Assembly: GCF_042680725.1 (NCBI RefSeq) | Contig: NZ_JBHUEK010000010.1 | Location: 1 to 64,000 of the forward strand | Direction: 5' to 3' | DNA length: 64,000 nt | Origin: Ferdinandcohnia salidurans | GTDB taxonomy: Bacteria > Bacillota > Bacilli > Bacillales > Bacillaceae_L | Part shown: positions 1-8,383 of the stretch, piece by piece | Numbering within the stretch: position 1 is the stretch's first letter | Layout of the letters: every line of letters begins with the position of its first letter | Translations under genes and position numbers: made by a program | The notes under the pieces: model-generated | The model's database searches: none | What the model saw: the letters and a program-made list of their open reading frames with translations, nothing else | Told to the model about the DNA's origin: nothing

Positions 1-60
1 GTTGGTAAAGTGCCCTTATAGGGCGAAATCAAAACCGCCCGTTCTACGGGCGGATACTTA
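1..60. repeat. Two adjacent hairpins at the window edge
   Basis: Two short inverted repeats stand side by side: GCCC/GGGC at about 13-24, and CCGCCC/GGGCGG at about 36-53 with loop GTTCTAC. No clear U-run follows, so this is not a typical terminator. Compact GC hairpins like the second occur at the ends of IS200/IS605-type elements, so it could be the end of a mobile element lying to the left, but no transposase is visible here. Confidence 0.3.
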
Positions 61-163
61 CTTTGTAATCCGATCGTATTCTGAATGTATTTTCCCCATT
101 AAACCATCCTAATGATAAGGTGGTAACGGCATCGCCACAAAATTTTTGAAAAGGTGTTTTTGA

Positions 164-1771
164 ATGATATTTTCAAACCATGGTAGCTACGAGACAGAGT
201 ATCATTTATGGATGGTTATTCTTTCGATTCTGATTGGTATTTTTACTTCATATGTTGCCCTTCATTTAATAAATCGAAATATGAAAAGCAAAAAAAGCGA
301 TATGTTTTGGTTGGTTGCAGCCTCGTTGGTAATGGGCGGAGGTGTGTGGGCGGTGCATTTTATCGGGATGCTTGCAGTCCATATTAACGTAACCGTTACC
401 TACAATACTTGGATCGTCCTAGCGTCTTTATTTCTAATTGTGATGTTATCGCTGCTTGCCTTTTCACTTATCTCGAAAGGGCAACAAACGAGAACAGTGG
501 TGATTAGTAGTTTATTGCTGAGTCTCGGTATTTTTGGGATGCATTTTTTAAGCATGCGTTCGATGCAAATGGCGGCCAATTTATCCTATGCAACTCTACT
601 GTTACTGCTTTCTCTCTTAGCAGCGTTTATCGGATCATCGGTGACATTCTGGCTATTTTCGAAATATCGAAATGAAGCTTGGTTTGAATTTGCTGGATCC
701 ATCTTTCTAGGGACAGGAATCGCAGGCATGCATTACACCGGAATGAGTGCAACGACCTTCGAAAAAGTTGATTTTTATCATCAAGGTGGCCATTCAGGAT
801 ATGTTTTATCTGGATACACAATCGCAGCGGCTATTACGATTTTCATTCTCATTCTGCTTGTATTGCTCCTTTTTCAAGCAAGCAGGGACGACAGACTGCG
901 AAATCAATTATTAGTGAGCGAAGAACATTACAAGCGTTTAGTAGAATTGGCACCAGTTGGGATCACCATCCATAAGTTTGGCATTATTCATTATATCAAT
1001 CCTACTGGTATCAGAATTTTGGGTGGCACATCTGTAAAGCAAATCGTAGGAAAGCATTTTCTCGACTTCATTCACCCCGATTATCATCAAATTATTAAAA
1101 ATAGATGGAAGGCAATCCGAAATGATAAGGCGGTTGGAGCGATCGAAGAAAAAATGATTCGGCTAGATAAGCAGTCCATTTATGCCGAAGTCTCTGGTTT
1201 CCCATATGAAATGCATGGAGAGACATTTGTCCAAGTGTTTTTTACAGACATTACTGCAAGAAAAGAAGTGGAGGAGATGATGCACCAGCTCGCCTTCCAT
1301 GACCCCTTATCAGGCCTGCCAAATCGGAGATACTTTGCTCAAAAATTGACTGAGGCAATTGAAATTGGGCAACCTCTTTCATTATTATTTTTAGATCTCG
1401 ATGGGTTTAAAGCGATTAATGATACATATGGTCATGATGTGGGTGACATCTTCATTCAACGAATATCAATGCGCTTAAAAGAGCTTTTGCCGGAGAAGGG
1501 AATGTTGTCAAGGATGGCGGGGGATGAGTTTAATCTGTTTCTAACGAATACAAATGTAGAGGAGACAAAGCAATTTGCTGAAACAATCATCCAATCCATT
1601 CAGGAAGCAGTCATTATCGAAGACATTTCTGTTAGCGTGACCTCGAGTATAGGAATCGCCTTTTATCCAGAGGATGGCCATACAGCGCAGGTCCTTATGA
1701 AACATGCCGATATGGCCATGTTCGAAGCAAAACGGAAAGGGAAAAATCAGTATCATTTCTATTCAAGGTAA
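164..1771 (+). CDS. MHYT-PAS-GGDEF diguanylate cyclase
   Basis: Membrane-bound diguanylate cyclase, expected to make cyclic di-GMP from two GTP. The N-terminal 250 residues are a multi-spanning MHYT sensor with three repeats (VHFIGM at 65, MHFLSM at 126, MHYTGM at 189), a family proposed to sense gases or redox through bound metal. A PAS domain follows (about 255-370), then a GGDEF domain (about 375-533). The signature reads AGDEF at about residue 452, a variant often still active. No RxxD inhibitory site precedes it and there is no EAL domain. AAGGTG at 151-156 supports the ATG at 164. The gene appears to stand alone. The catalytic assignment is firm; the signal sensed is unknown. Confidence 0.9.
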   Translation: MIFSNHGSYETEYHLWMVILSILIGIFTSYVALHLINRNMKSKKSDMFWLVAASLVMGGGVWAVHFIGMLAVHINVTVTYNTWIVLASLFLIVMLSLLAFSLISKGQQTRTVVISSLLLSLGIFGMHFLSMRSMQMAANLSYATLLLLLSLLAAFIGSSVTFWLFSKYRNEAWFEFAGSIFLGTGIAGMHYTGMSATTFEKVDFYHQGGHSGYVLSGYTIAAAITIFILILLVLLLFQASRDDRLRNQLLVSEEHYKRLVELAPVGITIHKFGIIHYINPTGIRILGGTSVKQIVGKHFLDFIHPDYHQIIKNRWKAIRNDKAVGAIEEKMIRLDKQSIYAEVSGFPYEMHGETFVQVFFTDITARKEVEEMMHQLAFHDPLSGLPNRRYFAQKLTEAIEIGQPLSLLFLDLDGFKAINDTYGHDVGDIFIQRISMRLKELLPEKGMLSRMAGDEFNLFLTNTNVEETKQFAETIIQSIQEAVIIEDISVSVTSSIGIAFYPEDGHTAQVLMKHADMAMFEAKRKGKNQYHFYSR

Positions 1772-1885
1772 GGGAATTTATTTAAAAATAGGCAGTAAGT
1801 ATGTGTTTTTAGTTGGATATAGTTAAAAGGTCTAGTCTTTTGAATTTAAGAAGAGGGATTTATTTCCTATTTTTAACCAATTCTG

Positions 1886-1914
1886 TTGTATGCCCAAAAT
1901 TTGGATACTATAAT
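1886..1914 (+). promoter_or_regulatory. Sigma-A promoter for the lipoprotein gene
   Basis: TTGTAT (1886-1891) and a perfect TATAAT (1909-1914) are separated by 17 bases and lie about 30 bases before the start codon of the next gene. Confidence 0.55.
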
Positions 1915-1946
1915 TAGTTTTTGAGTGGGTTTATAGGAGGAATATG

Positions 1947-2660
1947 ATGGAGAAAAAATGGGGAAGTATACTTTTTACATTGGTATTAGCAGTACTATTA
2001 ACAGCTTGTGGTAGTTCGAATGAAGCATCGAAGAAAAGTGACGACCAGTCAAATACGTCTAAGTCGGATATAACAGAAACAGAGACAAATGCCCAGGAAG
2101 AAGACACTGAAACGAAAGAAACAGAAGAAGATAGTGAAGAAACAAATAGCAAGGAAGCAGAAGTTTTTAGAGCCTCCGGTGGCGATGAGAAAGAAGAAGT
2201 AAAACCTGCTGAAAACTTATTTGATTCCGACAAGGTATTTTATTATGATAATGACTCTGTAGAGATTAAGCTTACGAATGCGTCGTTTGTAAAAGAGTTT
2301 TCTGTTTCTAATCCGAAGCCCGATGATATTTGGGCAACACGCAGTACGAATGCAGATTCTCAAATCTATCTTCATATAACAGGTACCATTAATAACGATA
2401 CAACGGATATTTTTAACTATGGACACAAACTTGCGCCTGTTAAATTCTTTTTACTATACGATGGCAAGCATGAGTTTGAAAGTTTAGCAGCAACAGAGGA
2501 AGAGGAAGGTACAAAATTCGGTGGGGCTAGTGTAAATCCCCTAACAAAAGGAAATGTTCATATCTATTTCCAAGTTCCAACACCTGTTTCAGAAACAGAT
2601 AAACCATTGGTCCTTAAAGTTCTTTTTGATGATGAGACAATTGAAGTGCCTATAAGATAA
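1947..2660 (+). CDS. DUF4352-like lipoprotein
   Basis: Exported lipoprotein. A lysine-containing signal peptide ends in the lipobox LTAC, so the cysteine near residue 22 should be lipidated and anchored to the outer face of the membrane. A long acidic, serine/threonine/glutamate-rich linker (about residues 25-90) follows, then a beta-rich domain resembling DUF4352. Two ATGs lie in tandem (1944 and 1947); AGGAGG at 1935-1940 spaces better with 1947. The gene has its own promoter and terminator and so is monocistronic. A second DUF4352-type lipoprotein lies at 53847. The function of this family is unknown. Confidence 0.8.
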   Translation: MEKKWGSILFTLVLAVLLTACGSSNEASKKSDDQSNTSKSDITETETNAQEEDTETKETEEDSEETNSKEAEVFRASGGDEKEEVKPAENLFDSDKVFYYDNDSVEIKLTNASFVKEFSVSNPKPDDIWATRSTNADSQIYLHITGTINNDTTDIFNYGHKLAPVKFFLLYDGKHEFESLAATEEEEGTKFGGASVNPLTKGNVHIYFQVPTPVSETDKPLVLKVLFDDETIEVPIR

Positions 2661-2676
2661 GTAAAATAAAGGAGAA

Positions 2677-2705
2677 GCTGAGCGACGGTGTTTGCTCGGC
2701 TTTTT
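2677..2705 (+). terminator. Rho-independent terminator
   Basis: GCTGAGC pairs with GCTCGGC (one G-U) and is followed by TTTTT; it ends the lipoprotein transcript. Confidence 0.8.
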
Positions 2706-2829
2706 GTATGTAAAATTGAAGCTTTAGGTGACTTTGTGTAATTGGGTAATCCGAAAATGGTATATTTACTTTTAAAATTTTTTGAATTCTGGTAACATAT
2801 TGGCAATACGTCCATCGGGGGAAACGCTA

Positions 2830-3747
2830 ATGAACAAAAAGACGGCGGGGCTTTCTATTGCAGCAGGTGCAGCGTTATGGGGCATTATCGGTTTATTTGT
2901 AAGCAATCTGTACGCAATTGGCTTTACACCACTACAGGTTGTAGCTGTGAGAGCAATCGCAGCCTCTATTTTTCTCATTACATATGCTTTATTGAGAAAT
3001 CCGAGTGCCTTTAAAATGAAGCTAACTGACAGCAAATATTTTATTGGTACAGGAATTATAAGTATTGTCTTTTTTAACTGGTGCATGTTTGTAGCGATTG
3101 AGGAAACTTCGATTTCTGTTGCTGCGATTCTCCTTTATACCGCACCAGCCTTTGTCACGATATTTGCTAGAATATTATTTAAAGAGAAACTCACCACCCG
3201 AAAAGTCCTGGCTCTTGTGGTAACCATTGTGGGCTGTGCCTTTGTTGTAGGAGTCTTTCCAAGCTTTTCAGGTACAATTTCTCTCTTCGGTCTAGTGGTG
3301 GGAATCGGATCCGGGTTCTTTTATGCGCTTTATAGTATCTTTGGCAAGTTTGCGCTTAAAAAATATGATTCACTTACTGTCACGGTGTATACGTTTATTT
3401 TTGCAGCGGTTGCAGTAACACCGTTCAGTGGAATATGGAACGTAGCGAATCTGTTTACGGATATTAAAGCTTGGATTTACATCATAGGATTAGGATTTCT
3501 ATCAACGATGATGGCATTTATCCTATATACAAAAGGCTTACAGTATATTGAGTCAAGCCGGGCTTCAATTATTGCAACGATAGAACCGGTTGTTGCAGCA
3601 ATCATTGGCTTTTTTATCTTTCAAGAAACCTTGCAAATGTGGCAATATGTTGGGATTATCATGGTGATTGCAGCTGTGATCATCGTTCAAGAAACAAGCG
3701 AAAAGCTCCCGAAAAAGGCTATGATCGAAAATGAGACATCTTTATAA
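2830..3747 (+). CDS. EamA/DMT-superfamily transporter
   Basis: Drug/metabolite transporter family permease with two tandem EamA domains and about ten membrane helices. Substrates in this family range from amino acids and nucleosides to drugs and cannot be read from the sequence. An upstream in-frame ATG exists at 2782, but the GGGGG ribosome site at 2816-2821 and the typical N-terminus MNKKTAGL favour 2830. The length (305 aa) is normal. A 64-aa membrane protein follows 18 bases downstream and probably shares the transcript. Confidence 0.88.
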   Translation: MNKKTAGLSIAAGAALWGIIGLFVSNLYAIGFTPLQVVAVRAIAASIFLITYALLRNPSAFKMKLTDSKYFIGTGIISIVFFNWCMFVAIEETSISVAAILLYTAPAFVTIFARILFKEKLTTRKVLALVVTIVGCAFVVGVFPSFSGTISLFGLVVGIGSGFFYALYSIFGKFALKKYDSLTVTVYTFIFAAVAVTPFSGIWNVANLFTDIKAWIYIIGLGFLSTMMAFILYTKGLQYIESSRASIIATIEPVVAAIIGFFIFQETLQMWQYVGIIMVIAAVIIVQETSEKLPKKAMIENETSL

Positions 3748-3765
3748 TCGAGGTGAAACAGTAAA

Positions 3766-3960
3766 GTGAATACGGCGTTTACTATCGTCATTATCCTTGG
3801 AATCGCTGCATTAATTGGAACCATGTTAATAGCAGGAAAAGGGGACGCAAACTACCGCGAAAAAACGAAGAGAAACAGTATCACCCTGACCCTCATCTAT
3901 ACAATCGTGATACTGCTCTCATTGATTGCGGTTGGCGTGTATATTTGGAGATATGTATAA
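3766..3960 (+). CDS. Small two-helix membrane protein
   Basis: A 64-residue protein with two hydrophobic segments (about 4-24 and 40-62) separated by a short charged loop. The GTG start is preceded by GAGGTG at 3750-3755. It follows the EamA transporter with 18 bases between them and ends just before a terminator, so it is probably co-transcribed. I do not recognise a family. It could be a small accessory of the transporter, but this is only positional inference. Confidence 0.65.
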   Translation: MNTAFTIVIILGIAALIGTMLIAGKGDANYREKTKRNSITLTLIYTIVILLSLIAVGVYIWRYV

Positions 3961-3968
3961 ATCTATTA

Positions 3969-3993
3969 AAGTGTCCTTGCGGGCGCTTTTTTA
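3969..3993 (+). terminator. Rho-independent terminator
   Basis: AAGTGTCC pairs with GGGCGCTT (two G-U pairs) around a TTGC loop and runs into TTTTT. Confidence 0.75.
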
Positions 3994-4123
3994 GTTTGGG
4001 AGATATTATTTTGTAATCGTACCGATTGTAGCGCGCTTTTTTTGTGAGGGTAAGAAAAGACTTAATCGTACCCTCAGCACTAGAAATATGCTTAGTTGAA
4101 GGTAAGTTACATCATATTACAAC

Positions 4124-4169
4124 AACAAGAAAAAACACGAATCTATCAAGACGAAAGACTCGTGTTTTT
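4124..4169 (-). terminator. Terminator of the yczE-like gene
   Basis: AAAAACACGA (4131-4140) and TCGTGTTTTT (4160-4169) form a 10-bp stem that overlaps the last codons of the minus-strand gene. On the minus strand a U-rich run follows. Confidence 0.7.
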
Positions 4170-4847
4170 CTTTTCAATCGCCTCATTGACATTGTTTCTA
4201 TTCATCCATTGAGACAGCGGTATTTGGAAATGCTTCATGAACCAGCCTAAAATTTTACCGATGAAGTATGCAGCAACTACTGTACCAATCCCGACTGCAC
4301 CTAATGATTGAATCGTGACAACACAGACAACTCCTGCTACACAAACATTAAGTAAGTCACTTGAAATTTTAGCTTTACCTACTTTTAATTTATACTTTTC
4401 GCTTATCACAAAAGTTAATTGATCGAAAGGCATTAAGGGGAATTTCGCAGTGAAATAACCAAGTAAACCTACTGCAACTACGAATAAACTAATGATTAAA
4501 AAAGCCCATCGCATGAATATTGACTCTGGCATTGGCGCGAGCTGCACAAGGAACAAGGTTAAATCCATAAAGAAGCCAAATAAAAATGCAATTACTAATT
4601 GAACGATCGATTCTTTGAAATTGAATTGTTTACTTAGTATCACTTGGATAATAATAAATAAAACATTTGCAACTATGGTCATCATTCCGACCGAAAACCC
4701 TGAAGCAAGCGCAAATGCATAAGCTAAAGACGAGACTGGTGAAACACCAAGGTCTGCCTGTATGGAAAAGCTGACACCAAGTGAAAGGAAAAACAAGCCA
4801 ATAATGTACAAACTAAGCCGTTTTATAGTCACGTTACTATGATTCAT
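4146..4847 (-). CDS. YczE/YyaS/YitT-family integral membrane protein
   Basis: Polytopic membrane protein of about 233 residues with five or more hydrophobic helices. The N-terminal stretch with SIQADLGVSP and the later PFDQL segment are characteristic of YczE/YyaS proteins. In B. subtilis YczE is needed for surfactin production by an unknown mechanism. An upstream ATG at 4889 exists, but AGGAGG (plus-strand CCTCCT at 4853-4858) directs the start at 4847. It is transcribed divergently from a broken LysR gene, which by the usual LysR arrangement would be its regulator. Confidence 0.82.
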   Translation of the reverse strand: MNHSNVTIKRLSLYIIGLFFLSLGVSFSIQADLGVSPVSSLAYAFALASGFSVGMMTIVANVLFIIIQVILSKQFNFKESIVQLVIAFLFGFFMDLTLFLVQLAPMPESIFMRWAFLIISLFVVAVGLLGYFTAKFPLMPFDQLTFVISEKYKLKVGKAKISSDLLNVCVAGVVCVVTIQSLGAVGIGTVVAAYFIGKILGWFMKHFQIPLSQWMNRNNVNEAIEKKNTSLSS

Positions 4848-4962
4848 ATAATCCTCCTCTAAAAAATAGTCCAATTTCAATATTATCATGGGAAATGGTA
4901 TATTAATAATATATATTTAGTACACAAATCATATATAAAAACATATAATGGAGCTTTTAATA

Positions 4963-5833
4963 ATGGATATACGTCAGTTACAGTATTATAGGGAAATTGT
5001 TCTACAAGGGAATATTTCGAAGGCAGCTGAAGTACTGAACATCGCACAACCGCCGTTAAGTCAGCTATTAAAAAAATTAGAAACAGAATTGGGTACTACA
5101 TTAATTAACCGGTATCGACAAAAATGGGAATTAACCGAATCTGGCCAACTGTTATATCAATATGCTGAACAATTAGTAAGTCAAATGGAAGAAGTCAAAC
5201 GACGGATTCATGAAATAGAAGAGGGTACCGCGGGAACAGTACGTATAGGGGTCTCATCAGCATGTTCGAATATGTTGATTGATTACATTGAGGACTTTAG
5301 AGAACAGTTTTCTCAAATCAAAATTAACATTTTTTCTGGGGACTCGGAAAGTTTATTAGCGAAGTTAAAACAAAAGGAGATTGATCTTGCGTTACTTTTT
5401 AGACCGAGTCATACGGAGCAATTTGATATGAAGCCGCTGAAGAAAGAACCTGCCATCCTCATTGTTCCTAAAAGCTTAACAAGTGAGCTCTCAGCACAGC
5501 CTACTTTTAATGAAATTGCTCTCCTTCCTTTTATCATGCTAGGTGCGATGGAAGGTCACCTTTCATGAAAATATATTAAAAGCGTTTCAAGACCATGAAG
5601 TACAACCCAATATTGTTGTTGAATGCAAAGATATTCCCATGGTTGTCGCACTTGTCAATCGTGGGTTAGGAATCTCCATCATTCCAAGAATGAATTATAA
5701 ATCATTATTTTACCAGCATTTACAGATTTACGAGTTCGGGAATTTTGATATTCGTCTAGAACCCGTAATGATGAAATTAAAAGATGTGCCAACCTCAAAA
5801 GCAGCAACGCATTTTTGGGAAATGATAAAATAG
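4963..5833 (+). pseudogene. LysR-family regulator, frameshifted
   Basis: The N-terminal two thirds (winged helix-turn-helix from MDIRQLQYY, then the first effector subdomain) reads in one frame to a stop at 5568. The C-terminal third continues in another frame from about 5558 to 5833 (FHENILKAF to HFWEMIK). Joined, they make a normal 290-residue LysR protein, so one extra base (or two missing) near 5555-5566 breaks the gene. GGAG at 4950-4953 supports the start at 4963. It faces the yczE-like gene across about 115 bases, the classical layout of a LysR regulator and its target. A sequencing error would look the same. Confidence 0.85.
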
Positions 5834-5835
5834 AC

Positions 5836-5880
5836 CGGGACACAGGGACAGGTTCCTCGTCCCAAATGGGACAAGGAACC
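5836..5880. repeat. GGGACAGGTCCC-type palindromic repeat, copy 1
   Basis: Contains GGGACAGG, CTCGTCCC and GGGACAAGG in inverted arrangement, starting two bases after the LysR stop codon. It belongs to a family with ten copies in this window. Confidence 0.85.
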
Positions 5881-5920
5881 GATGACCAAACCAAATTTAA
5901 GAAATGAAGGGTGTTCTCTG

Positions 5921-6514
5921 ATGACAAATAGTAGAATGAATCCTAAGGTTGATGAATTTTTACAAAAGGAAAAGAAGTGGCAGGAAGAGTTTGAGAAATT
6001 GAGAATGATCAATCTTGACTGCGGTTTGACTGAAGAATTAAAGTGGAGATTGCCTTGTTATACGTCTCAAGGAAGGAACATCGCGATCATACAAAATTTT
6101 AAGGAATACTGTGCACTGATGTTTTTTAAGGGTGCACTGTTAAAGGATCCCAATAGTGTTTTAGTTAAACCTGGTGAGAATTCACAGGCACAGCGCCAAA
6201 TACGGTTTACCAAGGTTGGGGAAATCGTTGAAATGGAAAGTATTTTGAAGGACTATATTCAGGAAGCCATAAAGGTGGAAAAAGAAGGTTTGGAAGTCAA
6301 ACTTAAAAAGACAACAGATTTTACAATCCCTGAGGAACTTCAAACGAAATTTGATGAAGTGTCCGGCTTGAAAACGGCTTTTGAAGCATTAACTCCGGGA
6401 CGCCAAAGGGCATATATCCTTCATTTTTCTGGAGCTAAGCAATCAAAAACTCGAGAGTCAAGGGTTGAGAAATATATCGAGCAAATTCTTAATGGAAAGG
6501 GATTGAATGATTAA
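5921..6514 (+). CDS. YdeI-like protein (DUF1801 plus OmdA-type C-terminus)
   Basis: Cytoplasmic protein of 197 residues. The N-terminal part carries the DUF1801 fold signature (ELKWRLPCYT, then CALMFFKGALL). The C-terminal part has the TPGRQRAYILHF and SRVEKYIEQIL motifs of YdeI/OmpD-associated proteins. B. subtilis YdeI has this size and order. The biochemical role is not established. The start at 5921 is supported by GAAGGGTG about eight bases upstream; longer in-frame starts run into the repeat. It is followed by its own terminator. Confidence 0.85.
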   Translation: MTNSRMNPKVDEFLQKEKKWQEEFEKLRMINLDCGLTEELKWRLPCYTSQGRNIAIIQNFKEYCALMFFKGALLKDPNSVLVKPGENSQAQRQIRFTKVGEIVEMESILKDYIQEAIKVEKEGLEVKLKKTTDFTIPEELQTKFDEVSGLKTAFEALTPGRQRAYILHFSGAKQSKTRESRVEKYIEQILNGKGLND

Positions 6515-6550
6515 CTCCTGATCATCCTTACTACATAGAGCCGAAGATTT

Positions 6551-6580
6551 AAAGCATTTCACTCATCAGAAATGCTTTTT
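6551..6580 (+). terminator. Rho-independent terminator
   Basis: AAAGCATTTC pairs with GAAATGCTTT around ACTCATCA and continues as a T-run. Confidence 0.85.
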
Positions 6581-6648
6581 ATTGTGTCTAATAAATATGA
6601 AAAGGATAATCCTATAAACAACAAAAACAAAATAAAATTCAATAATAT

Positions 6649-6667
6649 TTTATTGTAAAACGATAAA
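6649..6667. promoter_or_regulatory. Inverted repeat upstream of the DUF2975/YozG operon
   Basis: TTTATTGTAAAACGATAAA forms a TTTATTG/CGATAAA dyad about 45 bases before the DUF2975 start codon. Its position suits an operator for the downstream YozG-type repressor. A near-identical dyad occurs at 54621-54639. Confidence 0.5.
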
Positions 6668-6712
6668 ATATATGGTAAATTAAATTGACATTAATTAAAT
6701 GAGGTGTAGGTT

Positions 6713-7204
6713 ATGAAACTAAGTTCAACGCGTTTTTTAAGGTTGGCCGTTATTATAGTAGGAATTCCCGTTTTAGCTCTCTGTATTTTGGGGCTACCAA
6801 GGGTCGCGAGTATCGCATTTGAAGAAGCCGCAAATGGAGCAACGTTGGGGTATATGGTACTTGGTATATTAACTCTCATGTATGTTTCAGCGATTCCGTT
6901 TTACGTTGCCTTATACCAAGCGTTCAGGCTTTTAAATTATATCGACAAAAACATTGCTTTCTCGGATCTTTCAGTAATAGCTCTAAAGAAAATTAGAACC
7001 TGTGCCATCACGATTTGTGGTTTATATGTATTAGCCTTACCATTCGTGTTTATCGTAGCGCAGTGGGATGATGCACCAGGTCTCGTATTAATCGGATTGG
7101 TCATTGTTGGTGCTTCGATGGTGGTTGCAGTCTTTGCGGCTCTACTCAAAAAACTTTTACAAGAAGCGATCAAGATTAAAACAGAAAATGATTTAACGGT
7201 CTGA
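6713..7204 (+). CDS. DUF2975 membrane protein
   Basis: Membrane protein of 163 residues with four hydrophobic helices (about 10-28, 43-65, 98-118, 126-148), matching the DUF2975 family. These genes are nearly always followed by a small Cro/CI-type regulator, as here, where a YozG-type gene starts eleven bases later. The ribosome site is GAGGTG just before 6713. The role is unknown; the pair may respond to membrane stress, which is inference only. Confidence 0.85.
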   Translation: MKLSSTRFLRLAVIIVGIPVLALCILGLPRVASIAFEEAANGATLGYMVLGILTLMYVSAIPFYVALYQAFRLLNYIDKNIAFSDLSVIALKKIRTCAITICGLYVLALPFVFIVAQWDDAPGLVLIGLVIVGASMVVAVFAALLKKLLQEAIKIKTENDLTV

Positions 7205-7214
7205 GGTGATAACA

Positions 7215-7424
7215 ATGGCGATTATAATAAACATTGACGTAATGCTGGCTAAAAGAAAAATGAGTGTAACAGAACTATCGGAAAGAGTTGGAATCACAAT
7301 GGCTAACCTCTCCATATTGAAAAATGGAAAGGCAAAAGCGGTTCGGTTTTCAACATTAGAAGCGATTTGTAAAGCCTTGGATTGTCAACCAGGGGATCTA
7401 TTAGAGTACCGAAGTGACGAATAA
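7215..7424 (+). CDS. YozG-type Cro/CI helix-turn-helix regulator
   Basis: A 69-residue single-domain DNA-binding protein. The helix-turn-helix covers about residues 18-45 (SVTELSERVGITMANLSILK), with the usual end CQPGDLLEY. It is co-transcribed with the DUF2975 gene, separated by ten bases, with GAGGTGAT as ribosome site; the upstream GTG at 7206 overlaps that site and is less likely. It probably represses its own operon through the dyad at 6649-6667. Confidence 0.88.
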   Translation: MAIIINIDVMLAKRKMSVTELSERVGITMANLSILKNGKAKAVRFSTLEAICKALDCQPGDLLEYRSDE

Positions 7425-7453
7425 TGGGACAGGGGGACAGGTCCCTTGTCCCA
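7425..7453. repeat. GGGACAGGTCCC-type palindromic repeat, copy 2
   Basis: GGGACAGG...CAGGTCCCTTGTCCC begins one base after the stop codon of the YozG-type gene. It can fold as a hairpin and may serve as the 3' end structure. Confidence 0.85.
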
Positions 7454-7485
7454 CTCGAAAATCTAATTTTTAAGGAGTTATAAAT

Positions 7486-8247
7486 ATGGCAATGAGAATT
7501 CCTTTTTTTAATCAGAAACAAGCGAAAGAATCATTCGATTATCGTGAAGATCAAACTCCGGAACATATCGCGATTATTATGGATGGGAATGGCCGTTGGG
7601 CTCAGAAGCGTGGCCTGCCTAGAGTTGCTGGCCATAAGGAAGGGATTTCTGCCGTCCTAAAAACCGTAAAGGCTGCAGTCAAATTTGATGTGAAGGTTTT
7701 GACATTATATACGTTTTCCACGGAAAACTGGAAGCGTCCAAAGCCTGAGGTAGAATTTATTTTGAGGCTGCCTAAGGAATTTCTTCATCTTTATCTACCA
7801 GAACTTATTTCCAACAATGTACGGATTGAGGCGATTGGGGACATGGAGAATCTTCCGTCCCATACTCGCGAAGCGATTCAGTATGCAATCGAACGGACGA
7901 AAGACAATGACGGACTTCTGCTGAATTTTGCCCTCAACTATGGAAGCAGGCATGAGCTTCTCGATGCCATGAAAACAATGCTTAAAGACATTAACAATGA
8001 TAAATTGAGTCTTGATGATCTTGATGAACAGCAGTTTAATCAATACCTATATACAGCAGATCTGCCAGAGCCGGACTTACTGATTCGCACCGGTGGTGAA
8101 AAACGCCTGAGCAACTTCCTCCTTTGGCAATTGGCATATACTGAATTCTGGTTTACCGATGTATTGTGGCCCGATTTCGATGAGGAAGAATTCATGAAGG
8201 CATTACAAGAATACCGACAACGCAAAAGAAGATATGGCGGAGTATAA
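7486..8247 (+). CDS. uppS: Undecaprenyl diphosphate synthase (isoprenyl transferase), probably a second copy
   Basis: cis-Prenyltransferase of 253 residues. It adds isopentenyl units to farnesyl diphosphate to make the C55 carrier lipid of peptidoglycan and teichoic acid synthesis. All family signatures are present: MDGNGRWA with the catalytic Asp (about residue 33), FSTENWKRP, ALNYGSR, and the C-terminal PDLLIRTGGE/RLSNFLLWQ block. AAGGAG at 7471 supports the start. It is not in the usual frr-uppS-cdsA setting; neighbours are a regulator and an unknown gene, and GGGAC repeats flank both sides. An orphan paralogue is the likely reading, with the housekeeping copy elsewhere. Confidence 0.93.
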   Translation: MAMRIPFFNQKQAKESFDYREDQTPEHIAIIMDGNGRWAQKRGLPRVAGHKEGISAVLKTVKAAVKFDVKVLTLYTFSTENWKRPKPEVEFILRLPKEFLHLYLPELISNNVRIEAIGDMENLPSHTREAIQYAIERTKDNDGLLLNFALNYGSRHELLDAMKTMLKDINNDKLSLDDLDEQQFNQYLYTADLPEPDLLIRTGGEKRLSNFLLWQLAYTEFWFTDVLWPDFDEEEFMKALQEYRQRKRRYGGV

Positions 8248-8249
8248 AG

Positions 8250-8310
8250 TGGTACACGAAGGACAGGTCCCTCGTCCCAGTTGGGGCATGGGACCTGTCC
8301 TTTATGTACC
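8250..8310. repeat. GGGACAGGTCCC-type palindromic repeat, copy 3
   Basis: A long hairpin: GGTACA plus AGGACAGGTCCC on the left pair with GGGACCTGTCCT plus TGTACC on the right. It starts just after the uppS stop codon and could act as its terminator. Confidence 0.85.
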
Positions 8311-8383
8311 TTTTTTGTTGTTGAAGTTTGATGAAAACACCCTTTCCTACACTCGCCCATAAACTAAAACCAGGGTGATGAAT

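Noticed and set aside
1..60. Complete mobile element at the left edge
   Set aside because: Only two hairpins are visible and the rest would lie outside the window.
4044..4250. ORF of 68 codons on the plus strand
   Set aside because: It overlaps the terminator and 3' end of the yczE-like gene and has no ribosome site or known motif.
8375..8383. GTG 8375 or ATG 8378 as start of the 277-aa protein
   Set aside because: Both lie on or directly beside the AGGG ribosome site; ATG 8384 has normal spacing.
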